64,000 bases of DNA, taken from the NCBI GenBank assembly GCA_963762545.1, contig CAVXLC010000001.1:930001-994000 (forward strand), given 5' to 3'. The DNA comes from JABFSM01 sp963762545 (GTDB lineage Bacteria > Gemmatimonadota > Gemmatimonadetes > Gemmatimonadales > GWC2-71-9). Position numbers and translations under genes: made by a program. The notes under the pieces were generated by a model that worked only from the letters and a program-made list of their open reading frames with translations, made no database searches and had not been told where the DNA came from. Positions 28,074 through 38,977 of this stretch are shown piece by piece (within the stretch, counting starts at the first letter, position 1; the number at the start of each line of letters is the position of its first letter).

Positions 28074-29033
28074 ATGCCAGCATTCGAGGCCAGCATTCTG
28101 AGCCTGCACCACGTTACCGCCACCGTGACCGATGCCCAGGAGGACCTGGACTTCTACGGGGGCCGGCTCGGATTCCGCCTGGTCAAGAAGACCGTCAATT
28201 TCGACAACCACCACGTCTTTCACTTCTACTACGGCAACGAGCTGGGCACGCCCGGCACCATCATGACCACCTTCCCCTACAAGGGGTACCGGGTGCCGGT
28301 GGGTCTCAAGGGGGCCGGGCAGATCAACCAGACCGGCTTTTCCATTCCGGCGGGCTCGCTCGACGACTGGATCCGGCGGCTGACCGAATCCGGCGTCACG
28401 GTGGAGGGCCGGGGCGCCCGGTTCGGTGAGCAGTATGTCTCGGTCAGCGATCCCTCCGGGCTGACCATCGAATTGATCGAGGCCGCTTCCGATGCCAGGC
28501 CGCCATGGAGCGGGTCGGGGGTTCCCGACTCCATGGCCCTGCGCGGGGTCCACTCGGTGACGCTGACGGTTCACGATGGCCCGCAGTCGGTGGTCTTTCT
28601 CACCGACATCCTGGGCTGGCGGGTGATTGGACAGACCGGGCACCGGACCCGGCTCGCCGCCGGCAGCGGCGGTCCGGGCAGCACCATCGACATCCTGCAC
28701 GACCCCGATGCGCCCCACGCCATGAACGGCCTGGGCACCATCCACCACGTCGCCATGGCCATCGGGACCCCCGAGGAGCAGATCGAGGCCCGGGACGCCC
28801 TGCTCAGGCTCGGCGTCGCGGTGACCGAAGTGCGCGACCGGCAGTACTTCCTTTCGATCTACTTCCGGGAGCCGGGCGGCGTGCTCTACGAGATCGCCAC
28901 GATGAAGCCGGGATTTGCGGTGGATGAGCCGCCCGCCCAGCTCGGCACCGGGCTCATGCTGCCGCCCTGGGAGGAGCCCTACCGCACCGAAATCGAGGCC
29001 GGACTTCCCCGGGTGCGGGTTCCCGGCCGGTGA
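28074..29033 (+). CDS. VOC family ring-cleaving dioxygenase-like protein (MhqO/MhqE-like)
   Basis: 319 residues with two glyoxalase/VOC modules. The first begins LHHVTATVTDAQEDLDFYGGRLGFRLVKK; the second begins GVHSVTLTVHDGPQSVVFLTDILGW. Candidate metal ligands are His in LHHVTA, His in TIHHVAMA and Glu in GGVLYEIAT. Family members such as Bacillus MhqO and MhqE are thiol-dependent ring-cleavage enzymes for hydroquinones and quinones. The next gene starts in a GTGA overlap and encodes the esterase that accompanies such enzymes, which supports a quinone or aromatic detoxification role. Confidence 0.85.
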   Translation: MPAFEASILSLHHVTATVTDAQEDLDFYGGRLGFRLVKKTVNFDNHHVFHFYYGNELGTPGTIMTTFPYKGYRVPVGLKGAGQINQTGFSIPAGSLDDWIRRLTESGVTVEGRGARFGEQYVSVSDPSGLTIELIEAASDARPPWSGSGVPDSMALRGVHSVTLTVHDGPQSVVFLTDILGWRVIGQTGHRTRLAAGSGGPGSTIDILHDPDAPHAMNGLGTIHHVAMAIGTPEEQIEARDALLRLGVAVTEVRDRQYFLSIYFREPGGVLYEIATMKPGFAVDEPPAQLGTGLMLPPWEEPYRTEIEAGLPRVRVPGR

Positions 29034-29677
29034 CCGCCGATCCCCACGCGGGGCAGCCGGTCCTGACCCGCGGACGTCCCCTTGGGGAGGGGCGTGCCGC
29101 CATGATCATGATTCACGGGAGGAACGCCGGTCCCGAGAATATCCTGGAGCTGGTTGCCCGGTTCTCGCACCCGGAGTTCACCTACCTCGCCCCGGCGGCC
29201 GCGGAAGGGACCTGGTATCCGTTCAGCTTCATGATGGAGACTCGCCGGAACGAGCCGGGCATCACCTCAGGGCTCGCCGCCATCGACCGGGTGGTGGAGC
29301 AGGTGCTGGGGAAGGGAATCCCCACGCGCCGCATTGTGTTGCTGGGTTTTTCGCAGGGCGCCTGCCTCGCCAGCACCTATGCCGTTCGTCACGCCGCGCG
29401 ATTTGGCGGGGTCATCGTCTACAGTGGCGGGCTGATCGGCCCGCCGGGGACGACCTGGGACTGCGAGGGGCGGTTCGAGGAAACGCCGGTGTTTCTGGGG
29501 TGCAGCGACGTGGACGCCCACGTGCCCGCGGCACGGGTCCGGGAAAGTGCCGAGGTGTTCCGGAGGATGGGCGCTGACGTGACCGAGCGGATCTACCCGG
29601 GGATGGGACACCTGGTCAACGAGGAGGAGATCGAGTTCACCCGGGGACTCCTCGGCCGGGCTGCCGCCGGCGTGTGA
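29030..29677 (+). CDS. Alpha/beta hydrolase, phospholipase/carboxylesterase family (MhqD-like)
   Basis: 215 residues, starting GTG in a GTGA overlap with the VOC gene. Nucleophile Ser in LLGFSQGACLA, acid in GCSDVDAHVP, histidine in YPGMGHLVNEEEI: a complete triad at the size expected for this family. Probably hydrolyses ester or lactone products or conjugates made by the partner dioxygenase. Its 3' end overlaps the convergent hydrolase gene by about 40 bp. Confidence 0.85.
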   Translation: MTADPHAGQPVLTRGRPLGEGRAAMIMIHGRNAGPENILELVARFSHPEFTYLAPAAAEGTWYPFSFMMETRRNEPGITSGLAAIDRVVEQVLGKGIPTRRIVLLGFSQGACLASTYAVRHAARFGGVIVYSGGLIGPPGTTWDCEGRFEETPVFLGCSDVDAHVPAARVRESAEVFRRMGADVTERIYPGMGHLVNEEEIEFTRGLLGRAAAGV

Positions 29678-30754
29678 GCCCCGCGACCGCTTCCGGCCCC
29701 GGTTCCAGGAGGTCGTGCCACGCCTCGGCCAGGCGGACCACCGCGTCGTGGGCGGCCCGGCACACCTGGGTCAGGTTGATGAAGCGTGCGCCAGCGTCGG
29801 CTCGCGCAGCACGGGGCAGGGCACGCCGGCTCCCTGGAGCGCAGCGGCGTAGGCCGCTCCCTCGTCGCGCAGCACATCGAAATGCGCGATCACCACCAGC
29901 GCAGGCGGCAGCCCGCGCAGACCCGGCGCATGGAGCGGAGAGACCCTCGGGTCGAGCGGATCGGCGCCGGCCCGGCCGGCATACTGCTCGTGATAGGCAT
30001 TGCGCTCGCCGAGGCTCAGGAACAGCCCCGCGCTGAACAGCTGGTGTGAAGGCCGCGGCGTGGACCGGTCGGTGGGCGGGTAGATGAGCAGCTGTCCCGA
30101 AGGCGCCCTGCCCTTGGCCGTGGCGAGCTGCGAGACCACCGCGGCGAGATTGCCGCCGGCGCTGTCGCCCCCGACCGCTACGCGCTGGGCGTCGCACCCC
30201 AGCGAGTCGGCGTGCTCGACCGCCCACTCGAACGCCGCGAGGGCATCCTCCACCGCCGCGGGGAACCGGTGCTCGGGCGCCAGCCGGTAGGCCACGCTCA
30301 GGACGGCGTGGCCGGCGTAGCGGGCCAGCATGCGACACGGCTCGTCGTGGGTGTCCAGATCGCCCCCGACGAAACCGCCACCGTGATAGTAGACCAGAAG
30401 CGGCATCGGTCCGCCTGCGCGCTGGGGGACGTAAAGCCGTGCCGCGAGAGACCCCGCGCCGCCGTTCACCTCGAGTGCCCGCACCTCCCGAACGGGTGTC
30501 CGCTTTCCTTCGATCGAAAGCAGGTCGCGCCGGAGCCGATCGCGGCCTTCCAGGGGCCGTTCCAGGATGTCCCGGGTGCGATCCGTGGGCCGGGCCACCG
30601 CGAGGATGAGCTCGAGGGTCGGGTCGAGGGTCGCTCCCTCCACGATGCGGGCGGGCCGGCCCGACAGGCGCCGCTGCCAGGTGGAGGGAAGCCGCGAGAG
30701 TCCGCGCGCCGAGAGCCCGCGCACCCGGTCGAGCACCGTCGGCCTTACCGGCAC
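29637..30754 (-). CDS. Alpha/beta hydrolase (HSL/lipase-like, GDSAG type), frameshifted
   Basis: Hormone-sensitive-lipase-type esterase: oxyanion motif YYHGGGFVGG, nucleophile in GGDSAGGNLA, acid region AHFDVLRDEG. One base is missing at 29784-29785. Restoring it changes LAHASST-stop to LAHGFINLTQ and joins a C-terminal tail (CRAAHDAVVRLAEAW) ending at 29637. The lost codon is next to the catalytic His of HGF. GTG 30754 is chosen because GAGGAG lies 5 nt upstream and it overlaps the monooxygenase stop by 10 nt. An esterase directly after a Baeyer-Villiger-type monooxygenase is a known pairing: ketone to ester, then hydrolysis. Confidence 0.8.
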
Positions 30755-31709
30755 TGGTACTCCTCGGGACAGAACGCCGAGACTCGGCGGCGGAACTGCC
30801 CCGGCGTGCCCGGCCAGAGCGCCGAGTTCCGGCCCGTGGAGTCGATGTACCAGCTCCGGCAACCGCCCTGCATCCAGACGGTGTGCCGCATCCGCCGGTC
30901 CACCCCCGCGATGAACTCGGTCTGCGCCTCGGCGGTCGGCTCGATCATCGTGATGCTGTTGCGGTCCATGTGGCGCACCGCGTTCACCAGGTGCGCGTAC
31001 TGCGCCTCCTGCATCAGCAGCACGGAGGTGTGTCCCAGCCCGGTATTGGGACCCTGCATCATGAAGAGATTGGGAAAACCGCTCACGGTGGTGCCCAGAT
31101 GCGCCTTCGGACTGCCGCCCCAGTGTTCCGCGAGGGTGCGCCCGTCGCGGCCGCGCACCTGCCGGCTGAAGGGAAAGTCGGCCACCTCGAAGCCGGTGCA
31201 GAGGACGATCGCGTCGACCGGATGCTCAACACCGGCCCCGCAAAGCCGGCGAGCCCGGGGATCGGAGGGAGGTTGGGTGCCGACAGGGCCCCCACCGCCG
31301 ACACCAGCACCGTGGCACTCCACTGACCCGCGGATGTCCGGATGTCCCAGCGCGCCCTGGCCTCATCCCAGCGCGCCTCCTGCACCTCGACGCCGAACCG
31401 GATGTGCGGCCGCAATCCGTACTCGGTCGCGCATCGCTCCAGGTAGCTCCAGATCTCGCCACCCGGGGAGTACTGCTGGGTCCAGCCTGGATTGGGGGCG
31501 AACGAGTACTGGTAGAGGTGCGACTCGACGTCGCAGGCGACGCCGGGGTAGACATTGTCCCGCCACACCCCGCCGACCGAATCGGCCCGCTCGAGAATGA
31601 CGAAATCCTCGATGCCGGCCTGGCGGAGCCTGATGGCGGCTCCGAGCCCGGCGAAGCCGCTGCCGACGATGGCGACGCGGGTTACCCGATCGGAAAGTGG
31701 GTCCGTCAC
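30745..31709 (-). pseudogene. Flavin-containing/Baeyer-Villiger-type monooxygenase with a large internal deletion
   Basis: The N-terminal part has the FAD-binding motif VAIVGSGFAGLGAAIRL, then GGVWRDNVYPGVACDVESHLY and YLERCATEYGL. It stops at PGLAGFAGPV, the first half of the FxGxxxHxxxW fingerprint. The sequence then jumps at about 31228-31236, in another frame, to VEHPVDAIVLCTGFEVADFPF, which normally lies near residue 370-380 of a roughly 490-residue enzyme. About 200 residues, including the NADPH-binding GxGxxG, are absent, so the gene as written cannot encode an active enzyme. GTG 31709 overlaps the upstream stop (GTGA). The C-terminal part is otherwise normal (MQGPNTGLGHTS, RSWYIDSTGRNSALWPG). 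Confidence 0.85.
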
Positions 31710-33649
31710 TTCCCTGCGGTGAGCAGTTTTGTCAGGTCCACGACCGCGATCCGGCGCCGCTGCGACTGCCGGGTGAACAGCAGCGTCTTGTTGTCCGCGG
31801 TCCACCAGTAGGAGGTCTCGCTCTCGGGAGACTTGGTGAGCTGCCGGTGCGAACCGTCTTTCATGTCCACTACGCCGAGCTCGACCGTCGCGCCGCCGAT
31901 CCAGTAGCCCAGCCAGCGGCCGTCGCGGGAGAAGTCTCCGATCTGGTCGTTCTTCCCGAGCACCTGACGTCCCTGGCCGGTCTTCGTGGAAATCAGGTAG
32001 CTCCCGACACCTGCCGTCCGGGGAGCTCGGCGTTGATCGCCAGTGAATCGCCCTTCGGCGTGAAGCCGAACCAGGAGATAGCCCGTCAGGTTGGTCTTGT
32101 CCCACACCGTCTCGAGCTTTCCGTCCGGCATGACCCGGGCGAGCACGGTCCGGCCTCCCTTGCCGCCCTCCGACTGCACGAAGATGTCGGGGCTCACCAG
32201 GCTCACCGCCAAGCCGTTGACAGTGCCGGTCTTGGTGATCCGGGTCGGCGTCCCACCCGCCGCCGGGACCTTCCAGAGGTCGTCGAACGGGGCTGACTCA
32301 TGGTGCGACGTGAAGTAGACGAAGGAGCCGTCGGCAGACCACTGCGGATTCTGCTCCACGGAAGAGAAATCGGTGAGCTGGCGCGCCTCGCCTCCCGACG
32401 CAGACACGACCCAGATATCCGGGTTCCCGGCGCGGGTCGACACGAACGTGATGGATTTTCCGTCGGGCGACCAGTTGGGAATATTGTTGAGCCCGCCGTT
32501 CGCCACGAGGATGCGCGAGGGCCCGCCCGCCGCCGGCATCAACATCAGGTCGCTGACGCCACCGCCACGAATCACTTCATACACCAGCATGGTCCCGTCG
32601 GGCGAGGGCTGGATTCGCCGACCTGGACCGAGTCAGGCGTGAGCTGACGCTCCGGGCCGCCATCGACCGTGGTGGACCAGATCGCCTGGCCGGTGATGCC
32701 GGTGTGATAGGCGAGCCGGAGGGTGTTCCCGATCCACTGGGGATTCCCCTCCTCGGAAACATCGTTCGTCACCCGGATCTCGGTGCCGCCGGCGGCCGGA
32801 ACCACCCAGAGATCGGTCTGCTGTCCCCGCTGGGAGACGAAGGCGATCCACTTCCCGTCGGGTGACCACCGCGGAGAATTGTCTTCCCGGATGTCGTGGG
32901 TGAGCTGACGCGCCGAGTCTCCGTTGACCGGGACCACCCAGATATCGCCTCGTCCGGTGCGGCGGGAGACATAGGCGATTTCGGTGCCGTCGGGAGACCA
33001 GCGCGACGCGACTCCAGCCCTTCGCTCGTCACCGGCTTCTCGCCGTTCCCCATGCTGTCGGCGACCCAGATCTTGCCGGGCCTTGCGCCGAACCCGTCGA
33101 TCGCCAGCCGGCTCCCGTCCGGAGAGTAGACCGGGCGAGGTACCGGCGCGGTCGTGGGGACGGGGGACGATTGTCCGGTGCCGAGGTCGAGGAAGAAGGC
33201 CACGGCGGCTCCGCCCTCGCCGGTGGCCGAATACGTCAGGCGGTCGCCGCGCGGACTCCAGGCCATGGGCACCTCGAATCCCGGAGCGCTGGTGAGCTGC
33301 TTTCCGGCCCCGCTGTCGGCCGGGAAGATCACGATATCAGCGACATTGGTGGCGCTCGCGGCGATGGCAAGCTGCCGGCTGTCAGGCGACCAGACAAATT
33401 CCCAGGTCCGGGTATTGTGCGAAGAAATCGTCCGCGGGCTGCTCAGGTCCGCGTTGGCCAGGATCGCGTCCCATCCGTCGGCGCCGGGTGACCAGTACGC
33501 CACCTTGCGGCCGTCGGGCGAGAACCTGCTCGTGATGTGATTCGCACCCTCGGGTGAGAGAAAGGTGGCCACCGGCAGCTTCGGGCCCGCTTGTCCTCCG
33601 CACGCCGCGAGCAGCAGCAACCCGCCCAGCACGCCTGACCGAATCCCGC

Positions 33650-33653
<4 letters not shown>
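31706..33653 (-). pseudogene. TolB/PD40 beta-propeller lipoprotein, broken by several indels
   Basis: Reconstructed product about 650 residues. It has a lipoprotein signal (GGLLLLAACGG) and then repeated PD40/WD40-like strands (FSPDGRKVAYW, WSPDSRQLAI, YSPDGSRLAI, WSPDGKWIAFVS, WSPDGKSITFVS, WSADGSFVYFTS). The frame changes at about 33004-33008, 32606-32608, 32071 and 32003; each fits a single-base indel, the last two compensating each other. No peptidase domain follows, so this is a stand-alone propeller, probably periplasmic. The start overlaps the kinase stop at 33650 (ATGA). The role is unknown; it may be the sensor or partner of the adjacent membrane kinase. Confidence 0.75.
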
Positions 33654-35050
<1,397 letters not shown>

Positions 35051-35086
35051 GGATGCATCAAGTTACAGCCCCGGACGCCCCCGCGC

Positions 35087-35092
35087 TATTAT
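35087..35092 (+). promoter_or_regulatory. Possible -10 element for glnS
   Basis: TATTAT (5 of 6 to consensus) in the 93-bp gap between the divergent kinase and glnS. No convincing -35 at 16-18 nt upstream. On the other strand TAACTTG (35065-35059) is a similar weak candidate for the kinase. Confidence 0.3.
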
Positions 35093-35143
35093 TCCCCCTC
35101 GCGCGAGCCCGTGAGCCTACAGTTCCACCCGGCGGATCGTACC

Positions 35144-36832
35144 GTGAGCCAGGACGCCCCCCGTTCCAACTTCATCCGGGAGATGGTCGCCGCCGACGTG
35201 GCCTCGGGCCGCTTCGGGCGCCCGGTGTGCACTCGGTTTCCGCCCGAGCCCAACGGCTTTCCCCACATCGGCCACGCCAAGTCCATCTGCCTCAACTTCG
35301 GGCTGGCGCGGGAGTTCGGCGGTACGGTCAACCTGCGGTTCGACGATACCAACCCGTCCACCGAGGACATGAAGTACGTCGAGGCCATCAAGCGCGACAT
35401 CCAGTGGCTCGGCTTCCAGTGGGACCACGAGTTCTACGCCAGCGACTATTTCGAGCCGCTGTACGACTTCGCGGTGCGGCTGGTGGAGAACGGCAAGGCC
35501 TACGTGGACAGCGAGTCGGAGGAGGAGATCCGCCGCCACCGCGGCACGGTCACCACGCCGGGAACCCCCAGCCGCCACCGGGACCGGTCGGTGGAGGAGA
35601 ATCTCGACCTGCTCGCCCGGATGAAGGCGGGGGAATTCCCTGATGGCGCGCACGTGCTGCGGGCGAAGATCGACCTGGCCCACCCCAACATGATCATGCG
35701 GGATCCGCTGCTCATCCGGATCCGCCACGCCCACCATTACCGCCGCGGCGACGCCTGGTGCATCTACCCGCTCTACGACTACGCCCACGGCCTCTCCGAC
35801 GCGATCGAGGGGATCACCCACTCGCTCTGCACCCTCGAATTCAAGGACAACAAGGACATCTACGACTGGCTGGTGCGGGAGGCGGGGTTCGAGCGGCCCC
35901 CGGAGCAGACCGAGTTCGCCCGGCTGGTGCTCGACTACACGGTGGTGAGCAAGCGCAAGCTGCTCAAGCTGGTCAACGAGGGGCACGTGACCGGGTGGGA
36001 CGATCCCCGGATGCCCACCCTGTCGGGCATCCGCCGCCGCGGGGTGACGCCCGAGGCGATTCGCGATTTCTGCGACACGGTGGGCGTGGCGCGCAAGGAC
36101 GCCCGGACCGAGCTGGCCGCCTACGAGCACGCGGTGCGCAACGATCTCAATATGCGGGTGCCCCGGGTGCTCTGCGTGGTGAATCCACTCAAGGTGGTGA
36201 TCACCAACTATCCCGAGGGACAGACCGAGCAGCTCGAGGCGACCTACTATCCCGCACGACGTGCCGCTGACCGGCTCGCGGTTGGTGCCGTTTTCCCGGG
36301 AGCTCTACGTCGAGCGGGATCCGACTTCATGGAGGATGCGCCGAAGAAGTTCTTCCGGCTGTCGGTGGGACGGGAGGTGCGGCTGCGCTACGGCTATCTG
36401 ATCACCTGCACCGAGGCGGTCAAGGACGCGACCGGCCAGGTCATCGAGCTGCGCTGCACCTACGACCCCGACACCCGGGGCGGCAACGCCCCCGACGGCC
36501 GCAAGGTACAGGGCACCATTCACTGGGTCTCGGCGGCGCACGCCCTCGACTGCGAGCTCCGGCTCTATGACCGGCTGTTCACGGTACCGGATCCCGAGGC
36601 CGTGGCGGAAGGCCAGGACTTCACCTCGGTGCTCAACCCTGCCTTCCTGGTGACCGTCCGGAACGCCAGGATCGAGCCCAGCGTCGGCGCGGATCCCGCC
36701 GGCACTCGCTACCAGTTCGAGCGCACCGGGTATTTCATGTCCGATCCGGTGGACTCGAGCCCGGAGAAGCTGGTGTTCAACCGAACGGTGACGCTGCGGG
36801 ACTCCTGGGAGAAGGAAAAGGCCAAGGCGTAG
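35144..36832 (+). CDS. glnS: Glutamine--tRNA ligase (GlnRS)
   Basis: Class Ic synthetase that charges tRNA-Gln. HIGH motif in FPPEPNGFPHIGHAKS, RFDDTNPSTEDMKYVE, YPLYDYAHGLSDAIEGITHSLCTLEF, KMSKS-equivalent VVSKRKL, WDDPRMPTLSGIRRRG, and beta-barrel anticodon-binding domains (GTIHWVSAAHAL). GTG 35144 (VSQDAPRSNFIREM) fits the usual N terminus; an in-frame GTG at 35111 is the alternative, and the frame stays open far upstream only by chance. Between 36254 and 36319 the frame is shifted: an extra base, then a missing base. Correction turns ARRAADRLAVGAV into HDVPLTGSRLVPFSRELYVER. The rest is full length. The 3' end is 6 bp from the convergent peptidase gene. Confidence 0.93.
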   Translation: MSQDAPRSNFIREMVAADVASGRFGRPVCTRFPPEPNGFPHIGHAKSICLNFGLAREFGGTVNLRFDDTNPSTEDMKYVEAIKRDIQWLGFQWDHEFYASDYFEPLYDFAVRLVENGKAYVDSESEEEIRRHRGTVTTPGTPSRHRDRSVEENLDLLARMKAGEFPDGAHVLRAKIDLAHPNMIMRDPLLIRIRHAHHYRRGDAWCIYPLYDYAHGLSDAIEGITHSLCTLEFKDNKDIYDWLVREAGFERPPEQTEFARLVLDYTVVSKRKLLKLVNEGHVTGWDDPRMPTLSGIRRRGVTPEAIRDFCDTVGVARKDARTELAAYEHAVRNDLNMRVPRVLCVVNPLKVVITNYPEGQTEQLEATYYPARRAADRLAVGAVFPGALRRAGSDFMEDAPKKFFRLSVGREVRLRYGYLITCTEAVKDATGQVIELRCTYDPDTRGGNAPDGRKVQGTIHWVSAAHALDCELRLYDRLFTVPDPEAVAEGQDFTSVLNPAFLVTVRNARIEPSVGADPAGTRYQFERTGYFMSDPVDSSPEKLVFNRTVTLRDSWEKEKAKA

Positions 36833-36838
36833 GCGGGG

Positions 36839-38977
36839 TCATGGCCGGGTCGGAGCCAATTCCCGGCGAAACCACGCCACGGTGGCGCTGTCGGCGGTGA
36901 GCCAGGACGCATGCCGCAGAAAGCCGTGGATCTCGTCCGGCAGGACCAGCTCCTCGTATCGGACGCCCTGCTGCTGGAGCCGCCGGGCCAGGTCGACGGT
37001 CTGATGAAAATGCACATTGCGATCGTCGTCGCCCTGAATCAGCAGCACCGGGGACGTCCACTTCGCGATGTCCGCGACCGGTGACGACTGCCAGGCGACC
37101 AGCATCGCGGCCTTCGAGTCGCTTGGCTCGTACGGCCGGTTGGCCTCACTGGTCTGCCACAGCCCAAGATCCCCCGGCCAGTCGTGCACACCGTGCAGGT
37201 CGACACCGGTCTTGAAGATGTCGGAGTTACGAGCGAGCGCGAGGGCAGTGAGCAGCCCGCCGTAGGACCCTCCCCAGATTCCCACGCGCGCCGGATCGAC
37301 CTGCGGCAGGGCCCGCAGGTACTCACCGGCGGCCTTCACGTCCTGATATTCGGATGAACCGGCCGGGCCGGCATGCTCGGGATGGTGGAATTCATGCCCG
37401 TAACCGATGCCGAGCCGGTAGTTGACGGTGAGCACGACGTAGCCCTGGCTGGCGAGATACTGATTGACCGCGTAGGCATTCGAGTAATAGTCCATGTAGT
37501 GCCAGCCGAGCAGCATCTGCCGCGGTGGCCCGCCATGCACGAAGACGATGCCGCCCTTTCGCGGCGCGCCGCCGGGCCGCTCGAAGAGCTGGCCATGCAC
37601 CATGGTGCCGTCGGCCGACCGGAAGACGACCTTCCGCGGGGTGACGAACTGCCTTGCCGGAAACTCGGCGATCAGCTCGCTGCCGAGCGATCGCGGGGTG
37701 CCGCCGGCGGCGGGGATGACCATCGGGAGTGGCGGGGTGGCGGTGCCGGCCCCAATGAAGGCAATGCGCTGCCCGTCACCGGTAAAGACCGGAGTCCACT
37801 CCACGCCCACGCCAGCCGTCAAGCCGCGCGGCTCGGCCTGGTCCACCGGGACGCCGAAGAGGTGGCGGCGATCGACATCGTTACTGTCGGCGCCGGTGTT
37901 CGCGGCATAGACCAGGGTCCGCCGGTCCGGGCTCAAGGTGATGAACTCGGTCATGAAGGCGCCCGGCGTGAGCAGCAGCGGCGCGCCGCCGGACGTCGCG
38001 ATCGAGTAGAGGTGGGGCCAGCCGTCGAGATCCGCCAGAAAGACCAGGCGGTCTCCCGCGGCCCAATGCAGGTTCGCCTCGCCGTCCGTTTCGGGGAACG
38101 AACCGCGGAGCGTCGCCGGACTGCTCCAGACCGCGTGGGCCGTTCCGGTCGCCGCGTCGGCAATCCAGATGCTCCAGGGCTCGGGCACCAGGGTGAGGAA
38201 GGGCCGCGGAGGGCCGCCTCTCCCGGGCGCGCGCGCAAAGGCGAGCGATCTCCCATCCGGCGACCACACCGGCGATCCGTCCTGCGAGGTCGAGGGCGCC
38301 ATCCAGCGCACCGGGATCGAATCGTCGACGTAGAGGCCCACGAAGCTGTGGTCGCCCCGATCGGAGACGAAGGCGAGCCGCGATCCGTCCGGCGACCAGG
38401 TGGCCGACCCGCTGGTGCCCCGCGCGTAGAAGAGCTGGCGGGCCGGCGCCGATCCGTCGGTCGCCACCACCCAGAGCTGCCCCGCCCGGGTGAACACCAC
38501 CCGGTCCCCCCGGGGCGACACCACCGGATCATCCCCTTCGGCCAGCAGGCGCGGATCGCCGCCGTGGGCGCCGACGGCCCAGATCGCCACTTTGGGTTGC
38601 GCGGTGCCCGACAGCGGATTGGGCGGAACGTCTTCGGACCAGTTGGCGTCGTGGTCGCCGCCGCGGACGTAGACGATGGTATTGCCGTCCGCCGTCACCG
38701 AAAGCTCGGTGAGCTCCTGGCCGTCGTCCACGGTGTAATGGGTGAGTTGCGTGGCCCGATAGTCGGGGGCGTCGGCGGTCCAGATGTTACGGCGGCCCTG
38801 CTGATTGAACACCCACGCGATGCGTCCGCTCCTGGCGGCGGCGACGAGGTCGCTGGGGTAGGGATAGCCGAGCGCGCGCTCCAGCGAGAGCGTATCGGCG
38901 GCGGGTTGCTGGGCGGCGAGGCCGGCGGGCGCCAGCGCCACGGCGATCAGGCAACGAGCGAGGCAGGCCTTTGTCAT
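36839..38977 (-). CDS. S9 family (DPP IV/acylaminoacyl-type) secreted peptidase
   Basis: 712 residues from ATG 38977, which overlaps the M24 stop (ATGA) and begins a signal peptide (LIAVALAPAGLAAQQ). Propeller strands WSPDGSRLAFVS and WSPDGRSLAFA; catalytic domain with HGGPPRQM, nucleophile in GIWGGSYGGLLTA, acid in IQGDDDRNVHF, histidine in LPDEIHGFLRH. Triad complete. Third gene of an M14-M24-S9 operon; together these could shorten extracellular peptides to amino acids. Paralogous in type to the gene at 22324 but clearly different in sequence. Confidence 0.92.
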   Translation of the reverse strand: MTKACLARCLIAVALAPAGLAAQQPAADTLSLERALGYPYPSDLVAAARSGRIAWVFNQQGRRNIWTADAPDYRATQLTHYTVDDGQELTELSVTADGNTIVYVRGGDHDANWSEDVPPNPLSGTAQPKVAIWAVGAHGGDPRLLAEGDDPVVSPRGDRVVFTRAGQLWVVATDGSAPARQLFYARGTSGSATWSPDGSRLAFVSDRGDHSFVGLYVDDSIPVRWMAPSTSQDGSPVWSPDGRSLAFARAPGRGGPPRPFLTLVPEPWSIWIADAATGTAHAVWSSPATLRGSFPETDGEANLHWAAGDRLVFLADLDGWPHLYSIATSGGAPLLLTPGAFMTEFITLSPDRRTLVYAANTGADSNDVDRRHLFGVPVDQAEPRGLTAGVGVEWTPVFTGDGQRIAFIGAGTATPPLPMVIPAAGGTPRSLGSELIAEFPARQFVTPRKVVFRSADGTMVHGQLFERPGGAPRKGGIVFVHGGPPRQMLLGWHYMDYYSNAYAVNQYLASQGYVVLTVNYRLGIGYGHEFHHPEHAGPAGSSEYQDVKAAGEYLRALPQVDPARVGIWGGSYGGLLTALALARNSDIFKTGVDLHGVHDWPGDLGLWQTSEANRPYEPSDSKAAMLVAWQSSPVADIAKWTSPVLLIQGDDDRNVHFHQTVDLARRLQQQGVRYEELVLPDEIHGFLRHASWLTADSATVAWFRRELAPTRP

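Noticed and set aside
30745..31323. C-terminal part of the monooxygenase as an independent small gene
   Set aside because: It has no plausible start, and its sequence begins in the middle of a known FMO domain; it is the tail of the deleted gene.
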